Shown: positions 8,025 through 17,384 of the stretch, piece after piece
Numbering within the stretch: the stretch's first letter is position 1
Layout of the letters: every line of letters begins with the position of its first letter
NCBI GenBank assembly: GCA_009380105.1
Contig: WHSM01000005.1
Span: forward strand, 1-37,244
Direction: 5' to 3'
Source: Micromonosporaceae bacterium
GTDB taxonomy: Bacteria > Actinomycetota > Actinomycetes > Mycobacteriales > Micromonosporaceae
DNA: 37,244 nucleotides
Translations under genes and position numbers: made by a program
The notes under the pieces: model-generated
What the model saw: only the letters and a program-made list of their open reading frames with translations
What the model was told of the DNA's origin: nothing
Database searches by the model: none

Positions 8025-11000
8025 ATGAGACGCCTTACCGTGGCGGCTGGTTGCGCCGCCGTGCTGGTGGCGGGGCTGTTGACCGGCCCCTCCGCTGTCT
8101 CCGCCCAGCAATCCCCCGGAAAATCCAAATTTGAGGTGTACGCCGGAGAGCTCACCGCCAAGCAGGTGGCGAAGCTTCCAGCGGCGGCCGGCATCGACCT
8201 GCACGACACCGCGATGACCAGGGCCGGCAACGACCGTACCAAGATCGAATTGGCGTTGACCCCGGCGCAGGCGCGCAAGCTCGCCGACGAGGGCATCAAG
8301 CTCTCGGTCAAGCAGGTTCGCGGCGAGCGGGCGTCGGCCAGGCTCGACGACCAGGCGACCAACGAGGCCAGGATCTACCGCTCGTACAGCGAGCCGGGCG
8401 GCATCCGCGACGAGCTGGAGACGGCGGCGTCGGCGTACCCCCAGATCGCGAAGCTGGTCAACACCGGCAAGTCCCTGAACGGCCAGGACATCCTCGCCCT
8501 GAAGGTCACCAAGAACGCCCGCGCGCTGCCCGACGGCGTCCGGCCGGCGGTGCTCTACCTGGGCAGCCAGCACGCGCGCGAGTGGATCACGCCGGAGATG
8601 GTGCGGCGGCTGATGCATGACGTGCTGCGGGGCTACGGCAGCGACAGCGAGATCACGGAGCTGGTGAAGACCACCGAGCTGTGGTTCCTGCCGGTGGCCA
8701 ACCCGGACGGGTACGACTTCACCTTCAGCGAGGGCAACCGGCTGTGGCGCAAGAACCTGCGCGACAACAACGGCGATGGGGTGATCAAGCCCGGCGACGG
8801 CGTCGACCTGAACCGCAACTTCCCCACCAAGTGGGGGTACGACAATGAGGGCTCCTCGCCGAACCCCGCCAGTGAGACCTACCGTGGCGCGAAGCCCGCG
8901 TCGGAGCCGGAGACCAGGGCGCTGGACGGCCTGGCGAAGCGGATCCGCTTCGAGTACGTGATCAACTATCACTCGGCGGCCGAGTTGCTGCTGTACGGCA
9001 CCGGCTGGCAGGTTAGCACGCCGACCCCGGACGACATCGTCTACCAGGCGCTCGCCGGCGACGACGAGCACCCGGGTGTGCCCGGCTACGACCCGGACCT
9101 CTCCGCGGAGCTGTACACCACCAACGGCGAGACCACCGAGCACCTGCACGAGAAGTACGGCGCCCTCGCCTTCACCCCGGAGATGTCCACCTGCCAGACG
9201 GCGAGCGCCAGCGACCCGGATGACGCGTGGGAGCCGCAGGACTGCGCGAGCATCTTCACCTTCCCCGAGGACGAGAACCTGATCCGGGCGGAGTACGAGA
9301 AGAACCTCCCGTTCGCGCTCAACACGGCCAAGGCGACCCACCACCCGGACAGCCCGAACGGCGTCGGCGGCCCGACCCCGGACTTCGTCACCGACGAGTT
9401 CGCGGTCTCGCACGGCGAGTCGACCCAGTCGGTGGCCGTCGACGCGCGGCGCGGCCTGGAGCAGAAGCAGCTCAGGTACCGGATCAACGGCGGCGCGACC
9501 AAGACCGTGTCCGTCAAGGAGTGGACCGGTGGTGAGCGGTACGGCGACGACGGCGACGTGTACTTCGCCGAGTACCGCGGCCAGGTGCGCGGGCAGCGTC
9601 CCGGCGATGCTGTCGAGGTCTGGTTCACGGCGCTGAAACCGGGCAAGGGCCCGGTCAAGAGCGCCAGCTTCACCTACCGGGTGGCCGGCGATGTCGGCGG
9701 CGAGGTGCTGATCCTGGCGACCGAGGACGTCACCGGGGCGCTTCCGGCGCAGGACGGCGACTCCGCCAAGTACGTGGGCTTCTACGAGGCCGCGCTGACC
9801 ACGGCGGGCTACTCCTCAGACGTCTATGACATGGACGTCAACGACCGGACGTCGCCGCACCACCTCGGGGTGCTCTCGCACTACCAGGCCGTGGTCTGGG
9901 AGAGCGGCGACGACATCCTGCCGCGCGACCACGGACAAGGCGCGGGCACCGTCGCCAAGTCGACGCTCGACACCGAGCTGTCGGTGCGGGACTACCTCAA
10001 CGAGGGCGGCAAGCTTCTGATGACCGGCCAGTACAACGGGTTCGGCCAGGCCGCCGACGGGGTGTACTACTACAACCCATACGCCCCGCCGGAGTGCACG
10101 GCCCGCACGTACCCGTGCCTGCCGCTGTTCAACGATTTCCAGCAGTACTACCTGGGGGCGTACACGTACGTCTCCGACGGCGGCACGGACGGCGACGGCA
10201 ATCCGTACCCGGTCTCCGGGGCCGGCGGCGCCTTCGAGGGCTTCGAAGGAACCCTCAACGGCGGCGACTCGGCGGACAACCAGGGCCACACGGCGTCGTT
10301 CCTGACCACGTCGTCGTTCCTGCCGCCAAGCGAGTTCCCGCAGTTCGCCGGCTCGGCGCCGGTGAGCTGGGACCGGCCGGGCGGCGCGCCGTACGACCCG
10401 CGCACCGGGGAGTACTACGTGGCCAGCCAGCAGGCCGACCGCAGCTACAAGCGGCTCACCCGAACCGTGGACCTGTCCGGGGCGAGCAGCGGGAAGCTGG
10501 AGTTCTGGACCACGTACGACATCGAAACCGACTGGGACTACCTGTTCGTCGAAGCCCGCACAGCGGGCCAGGACGACTGGACCACGCTGCCGGACGCGAA
10601 CGGGCACACCCAGCAGGGCACCGGTGAGAGCTGCACGTCGGGCTGGGTCGACCAGATCCATCCGCACCTGGCGCACTACATGGGCGCGGACTGCTCGCCG
10701 ACCGGCTCCACCGGCGTGTGGCACGCGGCGACCGCCAACTCCGGCGGCTGGCAGAAGTGGTCGATCGACCTGTCGGCGTACGCCGGCACGAACGTCGAGG
10801 TCTCGATCGGGTACGCCAGCGACTGGGGCACCCAGGGCATCGGGACGTTCCTGGACGACGCCGCGGTGACCGTCGACGGCTCCGTGGTCGACGAGACGTC
10901 GTTCGAGTCCGACCTGGGCGGCTGGAGCGTCTCCGGCCCGCCGGCCGGCTCCCCTGAGAACACCAACGACTGGGAGCGCTCGGTCAAGGCGTTCGAGGAG

Positions 11001-11117
11001 GGCTCCGGGGTCGCCACCGAGGACTCGGTGTGGCTCGGCTTCGGGATCGAGGGCCTGGCCACGGCGGAGCAGCGGGCCGACGCGGTGCGTCGCTCCCTGA
11101 AGCACCTGCTCGGCTAG
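8025..11117 (+). CDS. Secreted M14 zinc carboxypeptidase with immune inhibitor A-like C-terminal domain
   Basis: 1,030 residues, with a signal peptide (basic start, hydrophobic core, AVSAQ cleavage site near residue 27) and a short propeptide. The M14 domain has the zinc ligands His183 and Glu186 (SQHAREW) and His316 (INYHSAAE), substrate-binding NRNF at 263-266, and catalytic Glu386 (FTPEMS). It should remove C-terminal residues from extracellular peptides. After about residue 430 come a beta domain, a segment resembling a class I glutamine amidotransferase-like or flavodoxin-like fold (GGEVLILATEDV onwards), and a C-terminal region with the WTTYDIETDWDYLFVE pattern of immune inhibitor A-type MAM-like domains. 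Divergent from ffh, it forms a secreted-protease pair with the subtilase on the other side. ATG has AGGGAGAA upstream. Confidence 0.93.
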   Translation: MRRLTVAAGCAAVLVAGLLTGPSAVSAQQSPGKSKFEVYAGELTAKQVAKLPAAAGIDLHDTAMTRAGNDRTKIELALTPAQARKLADEGIKLSVKQVRGERASARLDDQATNEARIYRSYSEPGGIRDELETAASAYPQIAKLVNTGKSLNGQDILALKVTKNARALPDGVRPAVLYLGSQHAREWITPEMVRRLMHDVLRGYGSDSEITELVKTTELWFLPVANPDGYDFTFSEGNRLWRKNLRDNNGDGVIKPGDGVDLNRNFPTKWGYDNEGSSPNPASETYRGAKPASEPETRALDGLAKRIRFEYVINYHSAAELLLYGTGWQVSTPTPDDIVYQALAGDDEHPGVPGYDPDLSAELYTTNGETTEHLHEKYGALAFTPEMSTCQTASASDPDDAWEPQDCASIFTFPEDENLIRAEYEKNLPFALNTAKATHHPDSPNGVGGPTPDFVTDEFAVSHGESTQSVAVDARRGLEQKQLRYRINGGATKTVSVKEWTGGERYGDDGDVYFAEYRGQVRGQRPGDAVEVWFTALKPGKGPVKSASFTYRVAGDVGGEVLILATEDVTGALPAQDGDSAKYVGFYEAALTTAGYSSDVYDMDVNDRTSPHHLGVLSHYQAVVWESGDDILPRDHGQGAGTVAKSTLDTELSVRDYLNEGGKLLMTGQYNGFGQAADGVYYYNPYAPPECTARTYPCLPLFNDFQQYYLGAYTYVSDGGTDGDGNPYPVSGAGGAFEGFEGTLNGGDSADNQGHTASFLTTSSFLPPSEFPQFAGSAPVSWDRPGGAPYDPRTGEYYVASQQADRSYKRLTRTVDLSGASSGKLEFWTTYDIETDWDYLFVEARTAGQDDWTTLPDANGHTQQGTGESCTSGWVDQIHPHLAHYMGADCSPTGSTGVWHAATANSGGWQKWSIDLSAYAGTNVEVSIGYASDWGTQGIGTFLDDAAVTVDGSVVDETSFESDLGGWSVSGPPAGSPENTNDWERSVKAFEEGSGVATEDSVWLGFGIEGLATAEQRADAVRRSLKHLLG

Positions 11118-11132
11118 CCGATCCCAGATTGT

Positions 11133-11170
11133 GGGCCTCTTCGCGCCGTTCTCGCGGCGTGGAGGGGCCC
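11133..11170 (+). terminator. Hairpin terminator after the M14 carboxypeptidase
   Basis: A 15-bp stem (11133-11147 with 11156-11170, including four G-U pairs) with an 8-base loop begins 15 bases after the carboxypeptidase stop. Its placement argues against a start at 11131 for the following gene, because that start would lie inside the hairpin. Confidence 0.65.
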
Positions 11171-11187
11171 GCGTCGTGTCCGCGCGG

Positions 11188-11193
11188 GATAAT
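11188..11193 (+). promoter_or_regulatory. -10 element of a probable leaderless promoter
   Basis: GATAAT is a strong -10 match in a GC-rich setting. Only six bases separate it from a GTG at 11200 that opens the amidohydrolase frame, so transcription would begin at or next to the start codon. No ribosome-binding sequence precedes that GTG, which fits a leaderless message. No good -35 is seen. Confidence 0.45.
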
Positions 11194-11199
11194 GATCCT

Positions 11200-12084
11200 G
11201 TGCGCCGACGAGATCGGATTCCGTACGAGCGCTACTTCGAGGTCGCGATGGTCCCCGAAGCGGGGATGTCACTCCACTCGTACGAGTATCTGCAGCGCCT
11301 CACCGGCGACATCTTCGCCACCCACCAGGTGTGGGACGCCCACGCCCACCTCGGCAAGGACATCGACGGGCACGAGTTGAGCTCCGAGGAGCTGCTCGCC
11401 GAGCTGGACCGCTACCACGTGCACGGGGCGGTGATCTTCCCGTTCGACGACCCGGACCAGGGCGAGGACTTCCGGGCCCCGAACGACCGGGTCTTCACGG
11501 CGCACGAGCAGGCGCCGGACCGGCTGGTCCCGTTCATGCGGCTGAACCCCAACGGCCCGTGGGAGGGCGAGTACGAACGCAGCGCCGCCCGGGGTTGCCG
11601 CGGCGTCAAGCTGCACCCTCGGGCGCAGCAGTTCGAGCTGGGCTCCCGCCTCGCGCGGCCGCTGTTCGCCCGGGCCGCCGCCGACAGGCTCCCGGTGCTG
11701 ATCCACACCGGGTTCGGGATGAACGCGATCACCGACGAGCTGGCCGGCCTCGCCGCGGAGTTCGACGGCCTAGAGCTGATCCTGGGGCACTCGTCGTTCA
11801 TCGACATGCCGGACGCGCTGCGCGTGTTGGCGCCGTACTCGAACGTGTACTTCGAGACCTCGGTGGTGCGCGTGTACGACCTGTTCACGCTGCTCAGCTC
11901 GGTGGACCCCGGCCGGGTGCTCTACGGCTCCGACCTGCCATACGCGAGCAGCTACTCCGCGCTGCAGGTGCTGGTCACGATCGCGCACTTCGCGGGGCTC
12001 GGTCACGAGCGGCTGCCGGATCTGCTCGGCGGCAACCTGCTCCGGCTGCTGCGGGGCCGGCCCACGAGCGGTGGGGAGGCCTGA
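11200..12084 (+). CDS. COG2159-type amidohydrolase (amidohydrolase_2 family)
   Basis: 294 residues from GTG 11200. The N-terminal metal motif is the DAHAHLG pair. It is followed by FDDPD, the central VKLHPRAQ (HP motif of this family), an IHTGFG histidine, LGHSSFID and the YGSDLPY aspartate at the end of the barrel. These are the features of the ACMSD/amidohydrolase_2 group, which contains decarboxylases and lactone or amide hydrolases. The substrate is unknown. The start is uncertain: GTG 11200 follows a -10-like GATAAT and would be leaderless; ATG 11248 with a short GAGG before it is the alternative. The stop overlaps the next gene as TGATG, so the two are coupled. Confidence 0.85.
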   Translation: MRRRDRIPYERYFEVAMVPEAGMSLHSYEYLQRLTGDIFATHQVWDAHAHLGKDIDGHELSSEELLAELDRYHVHGAVIFPFDDPDQGEDFRAPNDRVFTAHEQAPDRLVPFMRLNPNGPWEGEYERSAARGCRGVKLHPRAQQFELGSRLARPLFARAAADRLPVLIHTGFGMNAITDELAGLAAEFDGLELILGHSSFIDMPDALRVLAPYSNVYFETSVVRVYDLFTLLSSVDPGRVLYGSDLPYASSYSALQVLVTIAHFAGLGHERLPDLLGGNLLRLLRGRPTSGGEA

Positions 12085-12560
12085 TGCGGCCACGGATGCT
12101 CCTGCGGGGACGGGATCCGTTGACGGTCTGCCAGATGGTGGTGGACCAGGGCCTGCACCCGGAGGATGTCGACGTCGACACGGGGCTGCGCATCCTGCCC
12201 CTGGTGCTCGACGACCGGAACCACTTCACGCTGTGGATCCGGCTCTACTCCCACATCATGGGCGCGCGCAACCTCTACCCGTCCGGCAACGTGGAGCGCG
12301 CGCTGTGGGAGATCAGCGCCGCCCTGATCGCGGCCGATGACCCGCCGTGCTTCCTGGACTCGATCTACCTCGACGAGCTGCGCCTGGTGCTGCGCTCGGC
12401 GGAGCGGGAGATGCTGGCCGGCGCGAACAGCGTCGGCCACCACGGCCCGTACGTGGCGCTGCTGGTCGCGGAGAACTGGTGCCTGATGCGGCTGTTCCGG
12501 CGGCAGGTCTCCGCCGACGGCGCGGCGCCCGAGCTGGCCGACATCGCCACGGGCCACTAG
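12084..12560 (+). CDS. Unknown 158-residue protein coupled to the amidohydrolase
   Basis: I do not recognise this family. The protein is soluble and acidic, with no signal peptide or membrane segment, and is mostly predicted helix. Conserved-looking patches are the N-terminal VCQMVVDQGL, a central FTLWIRLYSHIMGARNLYPSGN and a C-terminal VAENWCLMRLFRRQ; three cysteines are scattered (VCQM, PPCFL, NWCLM) without a metal-site spacing. The ATG overlaps the amidohydrolase stop as TGATG, which implies fixed stoichiometry and perhaps a physical or functional partnership. Codon use matches its neighbours, so it is a real gene. A perfect hairpin lies 40 bases downstream. Confidence 0.8.
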   Translation: MRPRMLLRGRDPLTVCQMVVDQGLHPEDVDVDTGLRILPLVLDDRNHFTLWIRLYSHIMGARNLYPSGNVERALWEISAALIAADDPPCFLDSIYLDELRLVLRSAEREMLAGANSVGHHGPYVALLVAENWCLMRLFRRQVSADGAAPELADIATGH

Positions 12561-12599
12561 AACGCCTGTTCATGGTCTGTGGACTTTTGGTTGCCCCAG

Positions 12600-12649
12600 A
12601 CCCCCACTTTGACCGCCAGTTAGCGGTAACTGGCGGTCAAAGTGGGGGT
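12600..12649. terminator. Perfect 23-bp hairpin between convergent genes, containing the glnD stop
   Basis: A perfect inverted repeat of 23 bases per arm (12600-12622 and 12627-12649) with a GCGG loop. It lies between the convergent 158-residue gene and glnD, and the glnD stop codon (12639-12637) is inside its right arm. The arms carry a run of five C/G next to an AAAG/CTTT block, so part of the stem is less GC-rich than the surroundings. It most likely serves as a bidirectional terminator; a dispersed palindromic repeat is the other possibility. Confidence 0.8.
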
Positions 12650-15054
12650 GCCGCGGCCGTGAGGACTGCGGATTCCACTGGTGCGCGGTGGGCCGCGTTG
12701 GGGTACTCGCCGATTAGGTAGAACGAGTCGACGACGTCGCCGCCGAGCGTGCTGATGCGCGCCGCCCGCACCTGCGCGCCGGTCTCCTCCAGTGCGTGCG
12801 CGACCCGGTAGAGCAGGCCCGGAGAGTCGGCCGCGCGTAGCTCCAGCACCGTGTCATGGCTCGACGCCTGGTGCAGCCACACCACGCGGGGCGCGGCCGC
12901 GCGGCCGTCGCGCGCCGCCGGAGCGGACACTCCGGGACGGTGCGACCGGTCCCGGGCGAGCACCCGGTCGGTGACCGAGAGCTCGCCGGCGGCGGCGCGG
13001 CGCAACTCGGCGACGAGTAGCTCCGCGTCGGGCGGGCGACCGTACGCCGGCCGCACTGCGCACTCCACCATGGCCTTGCCCCCGAGTGAGATCGCGTCGG
13101 CGGAGAGCACCTCCAGACGGTGCACCGCGAGCACCCCGGCGACCGCCGCGAGCAGTCCCCGGCGGTTCTCGGCGACCACGGCCACGCGATCCGCGGAGGC
13201 GCCGGGTCCCGGGCGTGACGCACGAAGGGACGAAGGCGCCGAGTCGCGGGCGCACGCATCGAGCGAGTCGGCGCCTTCGCAGGCGCCTCCGTAGGCGACC
13301 CGCACCGCCGGCAGGGGCCCGCCGGCCAGCCGGATCAGCTCCGCGTCGGGTGCGGCCGGCGCGGGGGCCTCACCGGTGTCGAGCATCCGGTGCGCCCGGG
13401 AGGTCAGCTCGGCGACCAGCCCGGCCTTCCAGTCCGACCAGGCCAGCGGCCCGGTGGCGGCGGCGTCGGCGCGGGTGAGCGCGTACAGCAGGTCGAGGGT
13501 CTCGGCGTCGCGGACCGCGCCGGTGACCAGCTCGATGGTCGCCGGGTCGGCGAGGTCGCGGCGGGTGGCGGTGTCGGCCAGCAGCAGGTGCTGCCGCACC
13601 AGGCGGCGCACCAGCTCGGTGTCGGCGTCGGGCAGCCCGATCCTGCGGCAGACGCTTTCGGCGATCGGCGCCCCAGCCTTGCTGTGATCGCCGGGCAGGC
13701 CTTTGCCGATGTCGTGGAGCAGCGCCGCCAGCACCAGCAGGTCCGGCCGGGACACGTCCCGGGCGCCCCGCGCCGCCTCGGTCGCCGCCTGCACCAGGTG
13801 GCGGTCGACGGTGTGGATGTGCACCGGGTTGCGCTGCGGCAGGCTGCGCACGCGGCCCCATTCGGGCAGCCAGCGCTCCACCAGGCCGTACCGGTCGCAG
13901 GCTTCCCAGGCCGGCGCCAGGCCGCTTCCGGAGCCCAGCAGCGCGAGGAAGGCGCGCCGCGCCGGCGCCGGCCAGGGGTCCGGCAACGCCGGCGCCACGT
14001 CGGCGAGCAGTCGCAGGGTGGCCCGGGCGATCGGAAGCTCGTGGGACGCCGCGGCGGCCGCCACGCGCAGCGACAACGTCGGGTCGGCGGGCGCCGCGGC
14101 GGCGGCGTCGCGGGCGAGCGTCACCTCACCGGCCGACTCCACCGCGCCGTCGGCGAGCGGCCGGCGCGCCGGGGCCTTGCGGCCGCCCCAGCGGCGCACA
14201 GCCAGCCATCGCGACACGGCGCGCCAAGCGTCGTCGCAGGCGTAACTGATGGTGCGAGCGTCCTCGGCGACCCGCTGCGCGAGCTGGTCCCGGCCGGGCA
14301 GGCCGAGGATCTCTGCGACGGGTTGCTGTTGCTCGGCGAGCAGCCGATCGAGCCGGCGGCCGGCGGATTGGTGCAGGGCTTCCCGCACGTCGAGGAGCCG
14401 GGCGTGCGCCTGGCGGCTCGCCGGGTCAGCGGCCTCGGCCACCTGGGCGTACCCGATGCCACGCAGCGCGGCGACGTCGCGCAGCCCGCCGCGGGCCTCC
14501 TTGACGTCGCCTTCGAGCAGGAACGCCAACTCGCCGTGGCTGTCCCAGCGGGACGTGGTCAGCTCCCGCAGCGCGGGCAGCCGTTTGCGGGCGGCGGAGC
14601 GCCAGTCCGCCGCGGCCTGCGCGCGCAGCTTCTCCGCCAGGGCCGCGTCTCCGGCGACGAAGCGGGCGTCGAGCAGGCCCAGCGCCACTTTGACGTCCTT
14701 GCCGGCCAGGCGCAGCGCCTCGGGCACGGTGCGCACGGCGTGGTCCAGGCGCGTCTTGGCGTCCCAGATCGGGTACCAGATCGCCTCGGCCAGCGCCGCG
14801 ATGTCGCGCCGCCCGCCGTGCACCAGGATCAGGTCCAGATCCGCGTGCGGCAGACACTCCCGCCGTCCCAGCCCGCCCACCGCGACGAGCGCCACCCCTT
14901 CGCCGCCGCGCGCGTCGCCGGCCAGCAGCAGGCCGCCGAGCCACGCGTCGAGGGAGTCGGCGCGCGCCTGTCGCGCGGCGGCGCCCAGCTCCGGCGCCGA
15001 CGACGCCGGACGGCTCGGCAGGTCAGGCTGACCCGCCGAGCCGTCCGTGGTCAC
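12637..15054 (-). CDS. glnD: PII uridylyl/adenylyltransferase GlnD
   Basis: Bifunctional sensor that modifies the PII protein GlnK in response to nitrogen supply; in actinomycetes the modification is adenylylation of GlnK Tyr51. The 805 residues contain an N-terminal nucleotidyltransferase motif (GGLGRREC...HADLDL, about residues 60-75), a central helical region, an HD hydrolase motif (LLHDIGKG, near 445), and two C-terminal ACT domains (ADRVAVVAENRRGLL near 620 and VLELRAADSPGLLY near 730). The start GTG 15054 is chosen because it lies 13 bases after the glnK stop; the open frame runs back to 15201 but would overlap glnK by 134 bases. Last gene of the amt-glnK-glnD operon; its stop lies within a hairpin. 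Confidence 0.95.
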   Translation of the reverse strand: MTTDGSAGQPDLPSRPASSAPELGAAARQARADSLDAWLGGLLLAGDARGGEGVALVAVGGLGRRECLPHADLDLILVHGGRRDIAALAEAIWYPIWDAKTRLDHAVRTVPEALRLAGKDVKVALGLLDARFVAGDAALAEKLRAQAAADWRSAARKRLPALRELTTSRWDSHGELAFLLEGDVKEARGGLRDVAALRGIGYAQVAEAADPASRQAHARLLDVREALHQSAGRRLDRLLAEQQQPVAEILGLPGRDQLAQRVAEDARTISYACDDAWRAVSRWLAVRRWGGRKAPARRPLADGAVESAGEVTLARDAAAAAPADPTLSLRVAAAAASHELPIARATLRLLADVAPALPDPWPAPARRAFLALLGSGSGLAPAWEACDRYGLVERWLPEWGRVRSLPQRNPVHIHTVDRHLVQAATEAARGARDVSRPDLLVLAALLHDIGKGLPGDHSKAGAPIAESVCRRIGLPDADTELVRRLVRQHLLLADTATRRDLADPATIELVTGAVRDAETLDLLYALTRADAAATGPLAWSDWKAGLVAELTSRAHRMLDTGEAPAPAAPDAELIRLAGGPLPAVRVAYGGACEGADSLDACARDSAPSSLRASRPGPGASADRVAVVAENRRGLLAAVAGVLAVHRLEVLSADAISLGGKAMVECAVRPAYGRPPDAELLVAELRRAAAGELSVTDRVLARDRSHRPGVSAPAARDGRAAAPRVVWLHQASSHDTVLELRAADSPGLLYRVAHALEETGAQVRAARISTLGGDVVDSFYLIGEYPNAAHRAPVESAVLTAAAPPL

Positions 15055-15067
15055 CAGGCCCGGACCG

Positions 15068-16746
<1,679 letters not shown>

Positions 16747-16831
16747 GCTGCCTCCTCTCGGTACCCCTCCTCCCCGGCCTACAACGGGCGGCGCTGCCCG
16801 TGCCGGATGCCACCGAGAGTGGCCCGAACCT

Positions 16832-16869
16832 GTTTCACACCCCGTTCACGTGTGTTACGGACATGTGAA
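16832..16869 (-). promoter_or_regulatory. GlnR-type operator upstream of amt
   Basis: On the minus strand four five-base elements lie exactly 11 bases apart: TTCAC, GTAAC, GAACG, GAAAC. The streptomycete GlnR consensus is gTnAC-n6-GaAAC repeated. TTCAC and GTAAC each match four of five or better, GAAAC matches fully, and GAACG is weak. The same stretch also contains a near-perfect palindrome, GTTCACGTGT / ACATGTGAAC (16844-16853 and 16861-16870). GlnR activates amtB-glnK-glnD under nitrogen limitation in known actinomycetes. Confidence 0.65.
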
Positions 16870-16928
16870 CCACCCGCCGGGGCGCGCTCAAGGCGGTCAC
16901 GCGGGCCGAAACGGGGTATACCTGGAGC

Positions 16929-17177
16929 GTGAAGGGCGATCGGGTGGAGATTGTGGTGGACACCGGCGACGGGACCCGGGCGTACGACATCGTGGCCACC
17001 CGGGCCGGCCGGCGGGTCGAGGTCAGCACCCGCCGCGGCGTGGTCGAGGTCGTCGAGGTGACCCGCAACGGCACGCCGGTGCGCACCGCCCGGTTCATGT
17101 CGGGCCGCGTGATCGCGCTGGTGGAGCACCCGGCGCAGACCGACGGGGGCCCGCCTCCCGACGCCGCGCGCACCTGA
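16929..17177 (+). CDS. Unknown 82-residue protein
   Basis: A small, beta-rich, charged protein with no signal peptide: VEIVVDTG, YDIVATRAG, RVEVSTRRGVVEVVEVTRNG and VRTARFMSGRVIAL strands suggest a compact beta-barrel or beta-sandwich. Not recognised as a known family. It is divergent from amt. GTG 16929 is only six bases after a TATACC element (16917-16922), so it may be leaderless; GTG 16944 with GAAGGG upstream is the alternative start. It is followed 27 bases later by a 40-codon membrane gene on the same strand. Confidence 0.65.
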   Translation: MKGDRVEIVVDTGDGTRAYDIVATRAGRRVEVSTRRGVVEVVEVTRNGTPVRTARFMSGRVIALVEHPAQTDGGPPPDAART

Positions 17178-17204
17178 GTCCTGGCTTCCGGCGGAGAGGC
17201 GCCC

Positions 17205-17327
17205 ATGCGCATCGGAAACGTGGAGGTCCGCCCACTCGGCGGCGGACTCGGCTGCCTGATGATGATCATCGGCTCGATCCTGCTCTCCGTGCTCTGCACC
17301 GCCGGCGCCAACCTGATCTTCAGGTGA
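17205..17327 (+). CDS. 40-residue single-pass membrane protein
   Basis: ATG 17205 has GGAGAGG 6-7 bases upstream. The translation begins MRIGNVEVRPLGGGLGCLMM and continues into a hydrophobic helix (residues 17-36) that includes two cysteines, ending with a short tail NLIFR. It has a glycine-rich hinge before the helix. Its good ribosome-binding site, sensible codon use and location right after the 82-residue gene support a real small membrane protein. Function unknown. Confidence 0.6.
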   Translation: MRIGNVEVRPLGGGLGCLMMIIGSILLSVLCTAGANLIFR

Positions 17328-17384
17328 GGCGCCTGGCTCGGTCGGCGGGTGACCCTGTCCTCCCGGCCCGCGCACACCGCGACG

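Noticed and set aside
11131-11199. Start of the amidohydrolase at 11131
   Set aside because: That start lies within the carboxypeptidase terminator hairpin and gives an unlikely basic leader.
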